Shown one piece after another: positions 1 to 8,491 of a stretch of 64,000 nt of DNA. The position numbers and the translations under genes are program-made. The DNA is from Limnoglobus roseus (GTDB lineage: Bacteria > Planctomycetota > Planctomycetia > Gemmatales > Gemmataceae). Position 1 is the first letter of the stretch, and each line of letters opens with the position of its first letter. The stretch covers positions 1,550,001 to 1,614,000 of the forward strand of contig NZ_CP042425.1 of the NCBI RefSeq assembly GCF_008254045.1, written 5' to 3'. The notes beneath the pieces were generated by a model. It worked only from the letters and a program-made list of their open reading frames with translations. It was not told where the DNA came from and searched no databases.

Positions 1-337
1 GGTCGATGTCCTGCGGGTTCAGCCGGATGGCTTCGGTGAAGTCGGCGATGGCCTCGTCGAACTTGTGAAGGTCCACGTGGGCCGTGCCGCGGTTATGGTA
101 GGCGGCGTGCAGGTCGGGCTGGAGGTTGATGGCCTGCTCGAAGTCCTCGACGGCCCGCTCCAGTTGGCCGACGGCCGCGTGGGCGTTGCCGCGGTGGTAG
201 TAGAGGTCGGCGTCGGTCGGGTCGAGGTCGATCGCGCCGGTGAAGGCTTCGACGGCCTTCGCGTACTCCTGGCGGCGGGCGTAGCGGTGGCCGCGCTGGG
301 TCAGTTGGGCCACGTCGGGCGGTTGGTGTGGGTCCAT
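1..337 (-). CDS. TPR-repeat protein, C-terminus cut by window edge
   Basis: The minus-strand frame opens with ATG at 337 and runs off the left edge, leaving 112 residues. It is built of tetratricopeptide repeats: about three 34-residue units from residue 12 onward, each with the W/Y-G-A-Y-F-A-P consensus spacing (for example AVEAFTGAIDLDPTDADLYY and AVEDFEQAINLQPD). TPR solenoids are protein-protein interaction scaffolds; no catalytic domain is visible in the part present. It starts 44 bp after the stop of the frameshifted lysozyme-like gene on the same strand, so it may be the last gene of that transcription unit. Partner and function are unknown. Confidence 0.85.
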   Translation of the reverse strand, partial: MDPHQPPDVAQLTQRGHRYARRQEYAKAVEAFTGAIDLDPTDADLYYHRGNAHAAVGQLERAVEDFEQAINLQPDLHAAYHNRGTAHVDLHKFDEAIADFTEAIRLNPQDID

Positions 338-381
338 GTGGGGATTATACCCGATGGTTCGCGGTGAAGCCGAGAGTGACG

Positions 382-1178
382 CTAACTGTTGTCCGTCGGG
401 GCGTCGTCACTCGTCGTCGCGGCTTCGCTGCTGCCGGTTTCGCCAGCGTCGGTTGGGCTTTCCCACAAATCCTCGACCCAATCGGGGGCGGCCGAATCGC
501 TGTCGTAGCTCTCGCCGAGTTCCCAGCCGGCAACGTCGGGGAAGGTGTCGGCCACCGTTTCCAGTTGGTCCATCGTCAACTCTTCGACCTTCTGCCGTGG
601 ATCGAGGCCGGTCTTTTCGATCACCCTGTCCGCGGCCTTCGGCCCCGCTTCCGGCGGCAGTTGTTGCCGGAGGGCGTCTTCAAGCGTGTGGTTCGGGTAC
701 TCGTTGCGAAGGTAGTCCACCATCGCGACGCGGCCGGATTCCTCGTCCGAGAAGATCGCGTACTCGCCGTCACAGCCGGACGCGCCGTACACCGCGACAG
801 GCGGTCGTTGCAACGGATGTACCCGGGGTTGTTGTTCCGCCAGCCGACGGACCCGCCGACGCGGGCGTTGTTGCCGTAGGCGACGTACTGCTCGCCGCCG
901 CCGTGCCGCCCGACCTTCGGCTTCACCGGCGGAGGGTTGTATTTGTCGATGAAATCGCGCTCGATCTGCCAGGCGTGTTCCAGCGTGCGGGCCTGCCGCG
1001 CCCGGCGGGAGGCGTCCCGGGCCGCGTCCGCCCCGGCGGTGTCCCCGGCGTTCCGGCAGCGGTCGCCGAAGGCGTCGATGCGGTCGGCCACGTCCTCGAC
1101 GGTTTCGCCGTCGGTGGTGGCCGTCGTTTGAGGTTGGCCGCCGAAGAGCCAGTTGAGCAACCATCGGAAGAAGCCCAT
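382..1178 (-). pseudogene. Lysozyme-like (NNPG-motif) protein gene with a -1 frameshift
   Basis: The first frame starts at ATG 1178 (MGFFRWLLNW), is predicted to be helical, and ends with GWRNNNPGYIR, the signature of phage-type peptidoglycan-processing and structural proteins that carry an R-N-N-N-P-G-N-I/L-R motif. Near 796-800 this frame loses sense. The continuation of the same domain (YGASGCDGEYAIFSDEESGR, then LEDALRQQLPP and EKTGLD) is in another frame that runs to the stop at 382. The 797-nt span is not a multiple of three, and joining the halves needs a -1 step around the codons for RLS. It sits 10 bp downstream of the glycosyltransferase gene. It could be a pseudogene, a sequencing error or, less likely, programmed frameshifting. 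Confidence 0.7.
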
Positions 1179-1188
1179 GATTCTCTCC

Positions 1189-2154
1189 TTACAGTCCGTC
1201 TTCCCGCCGGTGGCCGAAGTAGTCGCTCGCCCAGCGGTGCAGTGCCGGCTTGCGACTGCTCCACTCCCAACAGCCGGCCGGGCCGATCCGCACGTCGGCG
1301 GCCGGGTCGAAGCCGAAGGCGGCCAACTCCTGGTTGCGGAGGACGTACCGACGGTCGGCCGTTTCGCCGTGCCACAGGTGCAGGACTGTGCCCGGCACGC
1401 AGCCGAGTTTCGCTCGCACGTCGCGGTACTGTCGTTTGGCCCAGGCGGCGAAGAACTCGCGGTGACGGTTGTTGCTGCCAATAATGCGCTGAACGCACGG
1501 CGATGTCCAGTCCCCACAGAGGGCGTGGGCCATCATGTGGTCGCCACTGCCGGCGATGCAGGCGTCGTACAGGCCGTGCGCGTCCAGCCACTCGCGGCGG
1601 GCCGCCCACGCGAACCCGGTGTGCCCGTGCGCCGCGAAGTCGCCCTTGAGCAACTGATGCGGACGCTTCCGGTAGACCGCGGCGAAGCTCTCCCAGATGT
1701 CGCCCTCGCCGGTGTAACTCGCGTGGTCCCGCGGCAGCCGGACGGCCCGGTCGAAGAGTTGCACCACCGGGAACTCGTCGAGTAGTCTCACGGCCTCGGC
1801 CGCCCAGTCGGGGCGTTCGAAGAGAATGTCGCCGTCGAGCCACGCGACCTTCCGGCACTCCCGCGGCAATCGGGCAACGGCCGCGTTCAACAGCCGCTCC
1901 TTCTGCCACATCAGGTCGCGGGCACGCACTTGCCACACGTTCGGCGATGGGGGCAACTCGAACGCCGCGTCTCCGAAGGCACACTCGATGGTGACGAGAT
2001 TCAGCCCACTAACTTCGATCCGCTCGCGGAAGTGGTCGTAGTTCTGTCGCTTCGTGCGGTAGCCGTGCGAATTGAAGTACGTGGTGAGCAGCGTCAAGCC
2101 GTCAGCACGGTCGTACTTCGGGGCGGCGGAGATGGCGGGGGGCGTGCTGGGCAT
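1189..2154 (-). CDS. Glycosyltransferase-like protein (GT-A fold, DxD)
   Basis: This 321-residue protein has an N-terminal pattern typical of GT-A nucleotide-sugar transferases: the strand TLLTTYFN near residue 21, a second strand NLVTIECAF near 52, and the acidic motif WLDGDILF with D107-G-D109, which would bind the metal-nucleotide sugar. A later segment (HTGFAWAARREWLDAHGLYD, then GSGDHMMAHAL) resembles the acceptor-side region of family-2 transferases. No membrane segment is seen, so it is probably cytosolic. The acceptor is unknown. The gene starts at ATG 2154, divergent from the small gene at 2208, and leads directly into the lysozyme-like gene 10 bp downstream. Confidence 0.7.
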   Translation of the reverse strand: MPSTPPAISAAPKYDRADGLTLLTTYFNSHGYRTKRQNYDHFRERIEVSGLNLVTIECAFGDAAFELPPSPNVWQVRARDLMWQKERLLNAAVARLPRECRKVAWLDGDILFERPDWAAEAVRLLDEFPVVQLFDRAVRLPRDHASYTGEGDIWESFAAVYRKRPHQLLKGDFAAHGHTGFAWAARREWLDAHGLYDACIAGSGDHMMAHALCGDWTSPCVQRIIGSNNRHREFFAAWAKRQYRDVRAKLGCVPGTVLHLWHGETADRRYVLRNQELAAFGFDPAADVRIGPAGCWEWSSRKPALHRWASDYFGHRREDGL

Positions 2155-2180
2155 CCCCGACAGGAGTAGCGACAGGGTGC

Positions 2181-2186
2181 TACAAT
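2181..2186 (+). promoter_or_regulatory. Candidate -10 element for the gene at 2208
   Basis: TACAAT lies 21 bp before the ATG at 2208, with a purine-rich CAGGGGG ribosome-binding stretch between. No convincing -35 hexamer is seen 17 bp upstream, so this is only a candidate. Confidence 0.3.
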
Positions 2187-2207
2187 TTCCACCCAGGGGG
2201 CCGTCGC

Positions 2208-2588
2208 ATGACCTGCTTCGTCGAGTTCCACGCGGCCGGGTTCTGGTGCCGGGGCGAAGTGCTTCGCGTCTGGATCGCCGAGATGCTCGCCGCCGGGAAG
2301 AAGTACCCCAACCCGCCGCCGTGGCTGCCGACCGCCCTCGGCTACTGGGACGCGATCCGTTCCGCAGCGAAGTACGGCCGGGCCGACCTGCGGTTCGAGG
2401 TGAACGTCACGAACCAGCAACAACAGAACGAGTGCATCCAGTTCTTGGAAACGGTCGGTCGGCGGAAGCTCGACCCGATCGTGCAGCGGGCGAACACGCT
2501 GGCGATCTCGCTCGTCCGCGGCGACCTCGCTGGCATGGCCCCAACGGTGCTGGAGTACTGGTCGAACGAGGAATGGCTGGGGAATTGA
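2208..2588 (+). CDS. Hypothetical 126-residue protein
   Basis: This compact, mixed alpha/beta protein (begins MTCFVEFHAAGFW) has two N-terminal cysteines only and no signal peptide or membrane segment. Third-position GC is high, as expected for a real gene here, and a GGGGG ribosome-binding stretch precedes the ATG. It is transcribed divergently from the glycosyltransferase and ends 8 bp before the convergent GT87 gene stop. I do not recognise the family; the motif FEVNVTNQQQQNE near the middle may help a profile search. Confidence 0.65.
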   Translation: MTCFVEFHAAGFWCRGEVLRVWIAEMLAAGKKYPNPPPWLPTALGYWDAIRSAAKYGRADLRFEVNVTNQQQQNECIQFLETVGRRKLDPIVQRANTLAISLVRGDLAGMAPTVLEYWSNEEWLGN

Positions 2589-2596
2589 ACCGGAAT

Positions 2597-3958
2597 TTAC
2601 GCCGCCCGTCGCAACGGCATTTCGACCGCCACTACTGGCACTTTCGCCTTCCGACGCAACTGTACGGCCGCGAACGTCAGCAGCGTCAGCGACGCGAGTA
2701 GGCCGAGGCCACTACTGCGCAGCACGTCGAAGACGCTCCCCGGAAAGAGCGGCGCGGCCGACGCGAGACCCCAGACGACCAGCACTGCGAACGTCCCGCG
2801 GGCCGGCACGAGACGGCCGGGTCGTTCCGCCACACCCTTGAGCCAGACGCCGCAGGCGAGTGGCAGCGAGAAGGCGTAGTAGTGCATGTGGCTCACCGGC
2901 GTCAGGTGCAGCATCAGCACGCACAGCGAGCCGAGCAAGAGCAGGCCGTTCGCCGGCGTGTCGTCCATCTTCCGTGCGGCGAAGATTAAGCCGAGCGTGA
3001 GCAGGCCGCCGACGAGCCAGTGGGCGAGCCGCGTTTCCGGGGCGGCCGCGCGGGGCCGCGTCGCCGGGTCCGGGTGCAAGAGGTTGTGAATCGCCGCCTG
3101 GAACGATTGACTATCGGTGGACGTGGCGTTCGTCAGTTCCTCCGCCCGCGTCTGGTCGCCGCTGCCGGTGGTGCCGGGTTGAAGCACGGCCGTAAGCATC
3201 TGCCGGTTCAGTTCGACCATCCCCGGCACGCCCCAGACCGTCGCCGGGATAACCCCGAGGCCGACGATGAGAGCCGCGATTGTTCCCGCCACACCGCGGG
3301 CGTCACGCTTCAGCAGGAAGTACAGGCCGAGGAACGCCGGGATCACCTTCACGCAGATCGCGGCCCCCAGCCAGAGGCCGGCCGTGAACCGCTTGCCGCG
3401 AACGTGCGCGGCGAACAGCCCGGCAACCATCGCGACGACGAACAGGTTCACCTGCCCGCGGGCGAGGGTGTACCCGATCGCGCCGATCGCCACCGTGAAT
3501 GGCCCCGTCCGGCCGGTCCACCAGCGACGTGTACCGACGGGTTCCTCGGGCAAGATTGCACCGGCGAACCGGGTGAGCGCGAACCAGACGCACGCCACGC
3601 TGAAGGCGTACCAGACGCCGACCGACACCGCGAACGGCAGGTAGCCGACGCGCGGCTCTCCCGCAGGCGGGTCGGCGAATGGTGTCATGAGCACCGCAAA
3701 CGCCGGCGGGTAGCAGTAGTGCCAGCCGCGGTCGTCGGCGACGGCGTACAGGTCTTGCCCCGCCCGCACCGACCACCCGGCCCGCGCGTACACGCCGAAG
3801 TCGGTCCGCCGTTCTTGCTGAAACGCCGAGCGAATTTCGACCACCGCGCCGAAGGCGACGAGGCTGAACGCAATCAGCCCGAGGGCAGCTCGTTCCCAGC
3901 GGAGGAGGTGGGTGAATAGAGTCACGGAGTTTCTTTCCGGTTCGTGGTCAGTAGTCAT
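2597..3958 (-). CDS. GT87 family (DUF2029) polyprenol-linked mannosyltransferase-like membrane protein
   Basis: This polytopic membrane protein of about 453 residues has around ten hydrophobic spans. The first extracytoplasmic loop carries DFGVYARAGWSVRAGQDLY followed by HYCYPPAFAVLM, the pattern seen in GT87/DUF2029 integral membrane glycosyltransferases, where an acidic residue just after the first span is the likely catalytic site. Such enzymes use lipid-linked mannose at the membrane. I chose ATG 3958 (MTTDHEPERN) because it follows GGTGG; an in-frame GTG at 3982 would add eight residues. The stop is 8 bp from the stop of a convergent small gene. The sugar and the acceptor are inferred from the family only. 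Confidence 0.75.
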   Translation of the reverse strand: MTTDHEPERNSVTLFTHLLRWERAALGLIAFSLVAFGAVVEIRSAFQQERRTDFGVYARAGWSVRAGQDLYAVADDRGWHYCYPPAFAVLMTPFADPPAGEPRVGYLPFAVSVGVWYAFSVACVWFALTRFAGAILPEEPVGTRRWWTGRTGPFTVAIGAIGYTLARGQVNLFVVAMVAGLFAAHVRGKRFTAGLWLGAAICVKVIPAFLGLYFLLKRDARGVAGTIAALIVGLGVIPATVWGVPGMVELNRQMLTAVLQPGTTGSGDQTRAEELTNATSTDSQSFQAAIHNLLHPDPATRPRAAAPETRLAHWLVGGLLTLGLIFAARKMDDTPANGLLLLGSLCVLMLHLTPVSHMHYYAFSLPLACGVWLKGVAERPGRLVPARGTFAVLVVWGLASAAPLFPGSVFDVLRSSGLGLLASLTLLTFAAVQLRRKAKVPVVAVEMPLRRAA

Positions 3959-4009
3959 CGACCACCGAACCGGAAAATACACAGCAGAATCGGGCGGCTG
4001 CTGCGGAAG

Positions 4010-4015
4010 AGTATA
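4010..4015 (-). promoter_or_regulatory. Candidate -10 element upstream of the GT87 gene
   Basis: Read on the minus strand this is TATACT, in an unusually AT-rich stretch, about 50 bp before the ATG at 3958. The -35 region (CAGACT at 17-bp spacing) is poor, so confidence is low. Confidence 0.3.
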
Positions 4016-4058
4016 AACTTGACAAGTTGGCGAGTCTGCGCGACCTTTTTCGACCGAC

Positions 4059-5489
4059 TTATACCACCTCTGGCTCGATCACCCGCATCGCCTTCCACTT
4101 CCCGGTGTTGAACCGCCACCAGAAGCACCCGGCCATCACGGCGATGTAAAAGGTCGCAAACCCCCACGCCAGGTAGACGCTACCACCGAAGTACACCACC
4201 AGGAACGTCGGGATGACCATGCACGGCCAAGCCAGGGCGAACGTCAACAGCGACACGAACCGCGTGTCGCCGGCCCCGCGGAGAGCGAACGAATAGGTGA
4301 CGTTGAACGTGTCGGCCAGCGAGTACGTGGCTACGCACAGCAGGAGCGTCGGCACGATGGCGGCCACCGCCGGCCAGCCGACCGCCTGTTCGGTGCCGGG
4401 GTCTGGCTCGAACGGCGTCATCAAGGCGTGCGGGAACACGACGTAACACGCCCCCACGATGGCCGCGTAGGCCGCCGCCCACCGCATGCCGAGGATGGTG
4501 GAGCGTTCCGCGAGGTCGGGCCGATTCTCACCGAGCCGCTGACCGACGAGGATGGCAATGGCCTGGCCCATGCCCATCATCGGCAGGAAGCCGAAGAGGT
4601 TCAGCGTGAACGTCAGGCTCGTCGCCGTCTGTTCCGCCGGCCCGAGTCGGCCGACGAAGAGCGTGAAGAGCGTGAACGAGATCGCGTCGAGCGCCCACTG
4701 CAAGCCGGCCGGCCCGCCAAACTTCAACAACCGCCCCGAAAGCTCTCGCTCCGGCCGCCAGTTGAGCGAATCGAACTCCGCGCAGTACCGCTTGCGGGCG
4801 AAGAGGGCGACCGCGAGCAGGGCCGAGGCCCACGCGCCGACCGTCGCCGCCCACCCCGCACCGGCGATGCCCATTTCCGGGAACCCGCCGCGGCCGAAGA
4901 TGACGAGGTAGTCCAGGCCGATGTGGAAGATCGTGCCGACGGCGTTGACGAGCAGCACGGTCCAGCTGTCGCCGCGGCCGGAGAAGAACCCCGTCACGGC
5001 CGCGACGATCCCCATCGGCATGGCCGCGGCGCAAAGCGTGCGGAAGTACGTCGATTCCAGCGCCTGCATGTGGGGTTCGTGCCCCGCCAGTTCGAACACG
5101 GCCGGGGCGAGCGGCCACAGTAACCAGAACAGTATCCCGGCGGCGAGGGCGAGGTGAATGCCGTGCCACACGGCCGGCCCGACACGGTGCGGGCGGTTCG
5201 CCCCGGTGTACTGGGCAACGAACGTGGACACGTACCCGGCCGTGCCCTGGACGAACGCGAACACGAACCAGAACACCATCGCGGCCGGCATCGACGCGCC
5301 CATCGCGTCCGGGTGGTACCAACTGAGGAAGACGCGGTCGACGGTGAACTGAATCGTCGTGAAACTGTTGGCCAGAATCAGGGGGAGGGCGAGTTTCAGC
5401 AATTCGCGAGAGCCGCCGGGCGTGTCGACAGGCAGGGCGGCTCCGGCGGACTCAGCGGCGAGAGGAGTGGCCGTGACGTCCGTTCCCAT
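4059..5489 (-). CDS. MATE family multidrug/cation antiporter
   Basis: At 476 residues it has the standard length for a MATE transporter, with twelve hydrophobic segments in two pseudo-symmetric halves. The first span LLKLALPLILANSFTTIQF is followed by VDRVFLSWY, the usual start of the family (pattern D-x-x-F-x-G/S near helix 2). Half one ends near GDSWTVLLVNAVGTIFHIGLDYLV and half two has TFNVTYSFALRGAGDTRF, the classical second-half signature. It would export organic cations or metabolites using Na+ or H+ gradients. It lies 71 bp downstream of hpnE on the same strand, so co-transcription is possible; whether its substrate is related to hopanoid synthesis is unknown. Confidence 0.9.
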   Translation of the reverse strand: MGTDVTATPLAAESAGAALPVDTPGGSRELLKLALPLILANSFTTIQFTVDRVFLSWYHPDAMGASMPAAMVFWFVFAFVQGTAGYVSTFVAQYTGANRPHRVGPAVWHGIHLALAAGILFWLLWPLAPAVFELAGHEPHMQALESTYFRTLCAAAMPMGIVAAVTGFFSGRGDSWTVLLVNAVGTIFHIGLDYLVIFGRGGFPEMGIAGAGWAATVGAWASALLAVALFARKRYCAEFDSLNWRPERELSGRLLKFGGPAGLQWALDAISFTLFTLFVGRLGPAEQTATSLTFTLNLFGFLPMMGMGQAIAILVGQRLGENRPDLAERSTILGMRWAAAYAAIVGACYVVFPHALMTPFEPDPGTEQAVGWPAVAAIVPTLLLCVATYSLADTFNVTYSFALRGAGDTRFVSLLTFALAWPCMVIPTFLVVYFGGSVYLAWGFATFYIAVMAGCFWWRFNTGKWKAMRVIEPEVV

Positions 5490-5560
5490 TCATCGACTCC
5501 TGCCGTGCGCGTTCGAGTGGCGTCCCGGTATGATACGCCGCCGCGGGGAAATGTTCGGGA

Positions 5561-6916
5561 TTACGCCAAATCCGGCCGCACGAGTGCTTCCGGTCGGCCG
5601 TCGGCCGCGAGGATCGCTTCGGCCGCAAGGTAGCCACTGCGGACGGCCCCTTCCATCGTCGCGGGCCAGCCGGTTTGCGTCCAATCGCCGGCGAGGAACA
5701 GGTTTGGCGCCGGCGTCGCCTGCGGCGGCCGGAAGGCATCGACGCCGGGCACGGCACTGAAGGTGGCCGTGTGCTCGGTGACGACCTTCGCGCGGAGCAA
5801 CTTCGCGTCCGACGGGTACAGCCGCCGCAGTTCGGCGACGATCTCCTCCTGAACCTTCTCGCGGCCCTGCGACTTCAACGGCCGCGACGCGCTCACAACG
5901 ACTTGCACGTAACCGCCGCCGCGGTTGAACACCCATTGCCCCAGGCAATCGACCAACACGACGTGCGGCAACGGCGTGAGGTCGCGGTCAAACCAGAGGT
6001 GAACGCTGGTGATCGGCGACGGCGTAAGGTTCGCGATGCGCGCGAAAAAGGGCTGCACGGCAATCTCGGGTGGCAACAGATCAAGGACGCGGTCGAAGGG
6101 AACCGTCAGCAAGACACGATTCCCGCCGATCGTCCCTCCATCCCGAAGGGTGACGCCCGAAAGCCCACCCGTCGCCGCGACGGGTGGGCTTTGACTCTCA
6201 CCCATCAGCAAACTCTTCACGCCGCAATTCTCGCGCACCTCCACATCGTGCGACTTCAGCCACGCTCGCAGTTCGTCCCCGTACAGCCGCCCCAAAGGCA
6301 CGCGCGGCAACTGCACCGTGAACCCGTCGCGGTGGCCCATGAAGCCGTCCACGAACACCTTCCGTGCGTACTTCAGCCCGACGCGGTCCACGGTTTCGTT
6401 CAGCGCGCTCGTCAGCACGATGCCCCAGAAGCGGTCGATCGTCCGGGCGTTCTGTCGGTGAGCGTGCAGCCACGGCAACAGCGGCGGGTCGGCGTCCGGG
6501 GACGTTCGCCGCAATTGCAACAAGCCCCAGCCGATCCGAAGTTTGTCCGTCTCGCTGAGGTAGTGTGCCCCCGCAAGTGCCCGCCCCAGGTGAAACGGGG
6601 CCGGCCACGGGTCGGCCCGAAACAGGCTCACGCGGCGGTCCGGCGTCTGGAACCAGAGCGTCCGCTGAGGTTCGAGGAAGTGCTCGATGCCGAGCGTCCG
6701 GCAGAAGTGGGCGAAGTTCGTGCAGCAACCCATGCTGACGTGCTGGCAGGCATCGACGAGTTGCCCGGTCGCCGGGTCACTAAACGACGACGCCCGCCCG
6801 CCGAGCCGCGGCCGGGATTCGAGGACCGTGACGCGATAGCCCCGCGGGGCGAGGGCCGTGGCCGCCGCCAACCCCGCGAGGCCGCCGCCGACGATGAGGA
6901 TGGAAGGAGAAGTCAC
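5561..6916 (-). CDS. hpnE: Hydroxysqualene dehydroxylase (FAD-dependent)
   Basis: The 451-residue FAD enzyme has the dinucleotide motif VGGGLAGLAAATAL at residues 9-22, then ESRPRLGGRASSF, the second conserved element of the amine oxidase/phytoene desaturase clan. DACQHVSMGCCTNFAHF and the C-terminal FLAGDWTQTGWPATMEGAVR agree with HpnE, which removes the hydroxyl from hydroxysqualene to give squalene for hopanoid and sterol synthesis. The partner enzymes HpnC and HpnD are not in the window. A perfect 15-bp inverted repeat (6160-6192) lies inside the frame and encodes part of the segment QSPPVAATGGLSG, probably a surface loop. The gene starts at ATG 6916, 33 bp after the small membrane protein gene. 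Confidence 0.85.
   Translation of the reverse strand: MTSPSILIVGGGLAGLAAATALAPRGYRVTVLESRPRLGGRASSFSDPATGQLVDACQHVSMGCCTNFAHFCRTLGIEHFLEPQRTLWFQTPDRRVSLFRADPWPAPFHLGRALAGAHYLSETDKLRIGWGLLQLRRTSPDADPPLLPWLHAHRQNARTIDRFWGIVLTSALNETVDRVGLKYARKVFVDGFMGHRDGFTVQLPRVPLGRLYGDELRAWLKSHDVEVRENCGVKSLLMGESQSPPVAATGGLSGVTLRDGGTIGGNRVLLTVPFDRVLDLLPPEIAVQPFFARIANLTPSPITSVHLWFDRDLTPLPHVVLVDCLGQWVFNRGGGYVQVVVSASRPLKSQGREKVQEEIVAELRRLYPSDAKLLRAKVVTEHTATFSAVPGVDAFRPPQATPAPNLFLAGDWTQTGWPATMEGAVRSGYLAAEAILAADGRPEALVRPDLA
6160..6192. repeat. Perfect hairpin inside the hpnE coding sequence
   Basis: AAAGCCCACCCGTCG (6160-6174) and CGACGGGTGGGCTTT (6178-6192) are exact inverted copies separated by three bases. The element is 33 bp, a multiple of three, and keeps the frame open. 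It looks like a small palindromic element inserted into a protein-coding gene. Confidence 0.85.
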
Positions 6917-6949
6917 GCGACGATTGTAGGGAACGACCGATGTGAGGAA

Positions 6950-7225
6950 CTACTTGCCGTTCGGCGGAAGTTCCCGCCAGCGGGTGGCGGGCAGCGTGAG
7001 AGGAGGCGTCGGCACGTCCTCCGACGGCGGAGTGTTCGACCTCCGCTTTCGTAGGAGCCAAATTCCGAGTGCGAGAAAACCAATCTCAAAGGGAGCCGTC
7101 TGACCGACGAAGATTGGGAGATAGGTCTTGGTGATGTCGTCACTCAGAATCCAGGCGCACACCAGCCACACAGGACCACCCAGCCCGAGCAAGAGAAATA
7201 CCATCCCATACCCGCGTGCTGACAT
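6950..7225 (-). CDS. Small two-span membrane protein
   Basis: This 91-residue protein has two hydrophobic helices: residues about 7-27 (MVFLLLGLGGPVWLVCAWIL) and about 45-58 (FEIGFLALGIWLLR), followed by a basic, proline-rich tail likely on the cytoplasmic side. It sits 15 bp downstream of thrC and 33 bp upstream of hpnE on the same strand, which supports a real gene in a polycistronic run. Base use is slightly less GC-rich than in its neighbours. The family is not recognised. Confidence 0.6.
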   Translation of the reverse strand: MSARGYGMVFLLLGLGGPVWLVCAWILSDDITKTYLPIFVGQTAPFEIGFLALGIWLLRKRRSNTPPSEDVPTPPLTLPATRWRELPPNGK

Positions 7226-7240
7226 GTCGGAATCCTCGCT

Positions 7241-8461
7241 CTATGCACCGATCTTATCCCAGTCGATCCGCTCTTTCTCCAACAGTGGCAACTCGGCCGG
7301 TAGGGCTTCCAGGTACTTCGTCGCGGCTCCGGTGTTGAAGACCACCACGGTTTCGCTCGGCTTCACGTCGCCGTTCACGATCAGCTTCTCCAGCACGTCG
7401 AAGCAAACCGCGGTCTCGGGGCAGATCGAAATGCCCTCGCGGGAACTCGCACGCTTCATCCACGGGGCGATGGCGGTTTCCGCACCGGCGACCGCGGTGC
7501 CGCCGCTGGCTCGGATTGCGTCGAGGATGAGAAAGTCGGCGACCGCCACCGGCACGCGCAAGCCGCTCGCCGCCGTTGCCGCGTTCGGGAAGAGTTCGGC
7601 GAAGCGTTCGCCCTTGTCGAAGGCCGTCACGATCGGGGCACACCCCTCGGCCTGACAGGAGATCAACCGCGGCATCTTGTCGGACTTCAGCCAGCCGAGT
7701 TCGCGGAGTTCCTGGAACGCCTTCCACATGCCGATGAGGCCGGTGCCGCCGCCGGTCGGGTACAGGATCACGTCGGGCAGTTTCCAGCCGAACTGCTCCG
7801 CGAGTTCCAGGCCCATCGTCTTCTTGCCTTCGAGGCGGTACGGCTCCTTCAGCGTGGACAGGTCGAACCAGCCCATCGGCTCGGTGCCGTCTTTCACGAT
7901 CTTGCCACAGTCGTTGATGAGGCCGTTGACGCGGAACGCCTTCGCCCCGTACAGGTGCGGCTCGAAATGGCTCACAACCGGCGTGTCCTGCGGCATGAAC
8001 ACGAAACACTCCAGTCCCGCCCGTGCCGCGTAGGCCGCCGCCCCGCCGCCCGCGTTCCCGGCTGTGGGGAGGGCGACGCGCTTCACGCCGAGCCACTTCG
8101 CCATGCTGACGGCCGCCGTCATCCCGCGACTTTTGAAACTGCCGGTGGGGAGTTGCGATTCGTCCTTCACGAACAGGTTCGGCAGGCCGAGTTCCCCGCC
8201 GAGGCGGTCACACTTCAGCAGTGGCGTCATCCCCTCGCCTAGCGTGACGGGTTCCACATCGAGCGGTAGTGGCAGCAGTTCGCGGTAACGCCACAGCGTC
8301 GGCGGCCGCGTCGCGATGTCGGTGGGGGTGACAACCTTCCGCACGGCGGCGAGGTCGTACCGGACGACGATCGGCTTGCCGGCGTGGAGGTTGTAGATTC
8401 GGCCGAATTCGAGGCGCGTGCCGTCGATGGCCCCTTCGAGGTGCGAGACAAAGTGTGTCAT
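7241..8461 (-). CDS. thrC: Threonine synthase
   Basis: The 406-residue enzyme is of the fold-type II PLP class. Threonine synthase converts O-phosphohomoserine to threonine, the last step of the pathway, in the cytosol. Visible motifs: LGEGMTPLLKCDRLG near residue 74, the PLP-lysine motif LPTGSFKSRGM with K110, the TAGNAGGGAAAY turn, and the phosphate-binding YPTGGGTGLIGM. A short N-terminal zinc-ribbon-like segment found in some homologues is absent. The gene is 30 bp downstream of the HEAT-repeat gene and 15 bp upstream of the small membrane protein gene, all on the minus strand. A related PLP enzyme such as cysteate synthase cannot be fully excluded. Confidence 0.88.
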   Translation of the reverse strand: MTHFVSHLEGAIDGTRLEFGRIYNLHAGKPIVVRYDLAAVRKVVTPTDIATRPPTLWRYRELLPLPLDVEPVTLGEGMTPLLKCDRLGGELGLPNLFVKDESQLPTGSFKSRGMTAAVSMAKWLGVKRVALPTAGNAGGGAAAYAARAGLECFVFMPQDTPVVSHFEPHLYGAKAFRVNGLINDCGKIVKDGTEPMGWFDLSTLKEPYRLEGKKTMGLELAEQFGWKLPDVILYPTGGGTGLIGMWKAFQELRELGWLKSDKMPRLISCQAEGCAPIVTAFDKGERFAELFPNAATAASGLRVPVAVADFLILDAIRASGGTAVAGAETAIAPWMKRASSREGISICPETAVCFDVLEKLIVNGDVKPSETVVVFNTGAATKYLEALPAELPLLEKERIDWDKIGA

Positions 8462-8491
8462 CGAGTCTTTATAGGACCGCGAACTGTCCGC

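Noticed and set aside
5675..7054. Plus-strand frame opposite hpnE
   Set aside because: It is antisense to hpnE and runs through the palindrome without any conserved motif.
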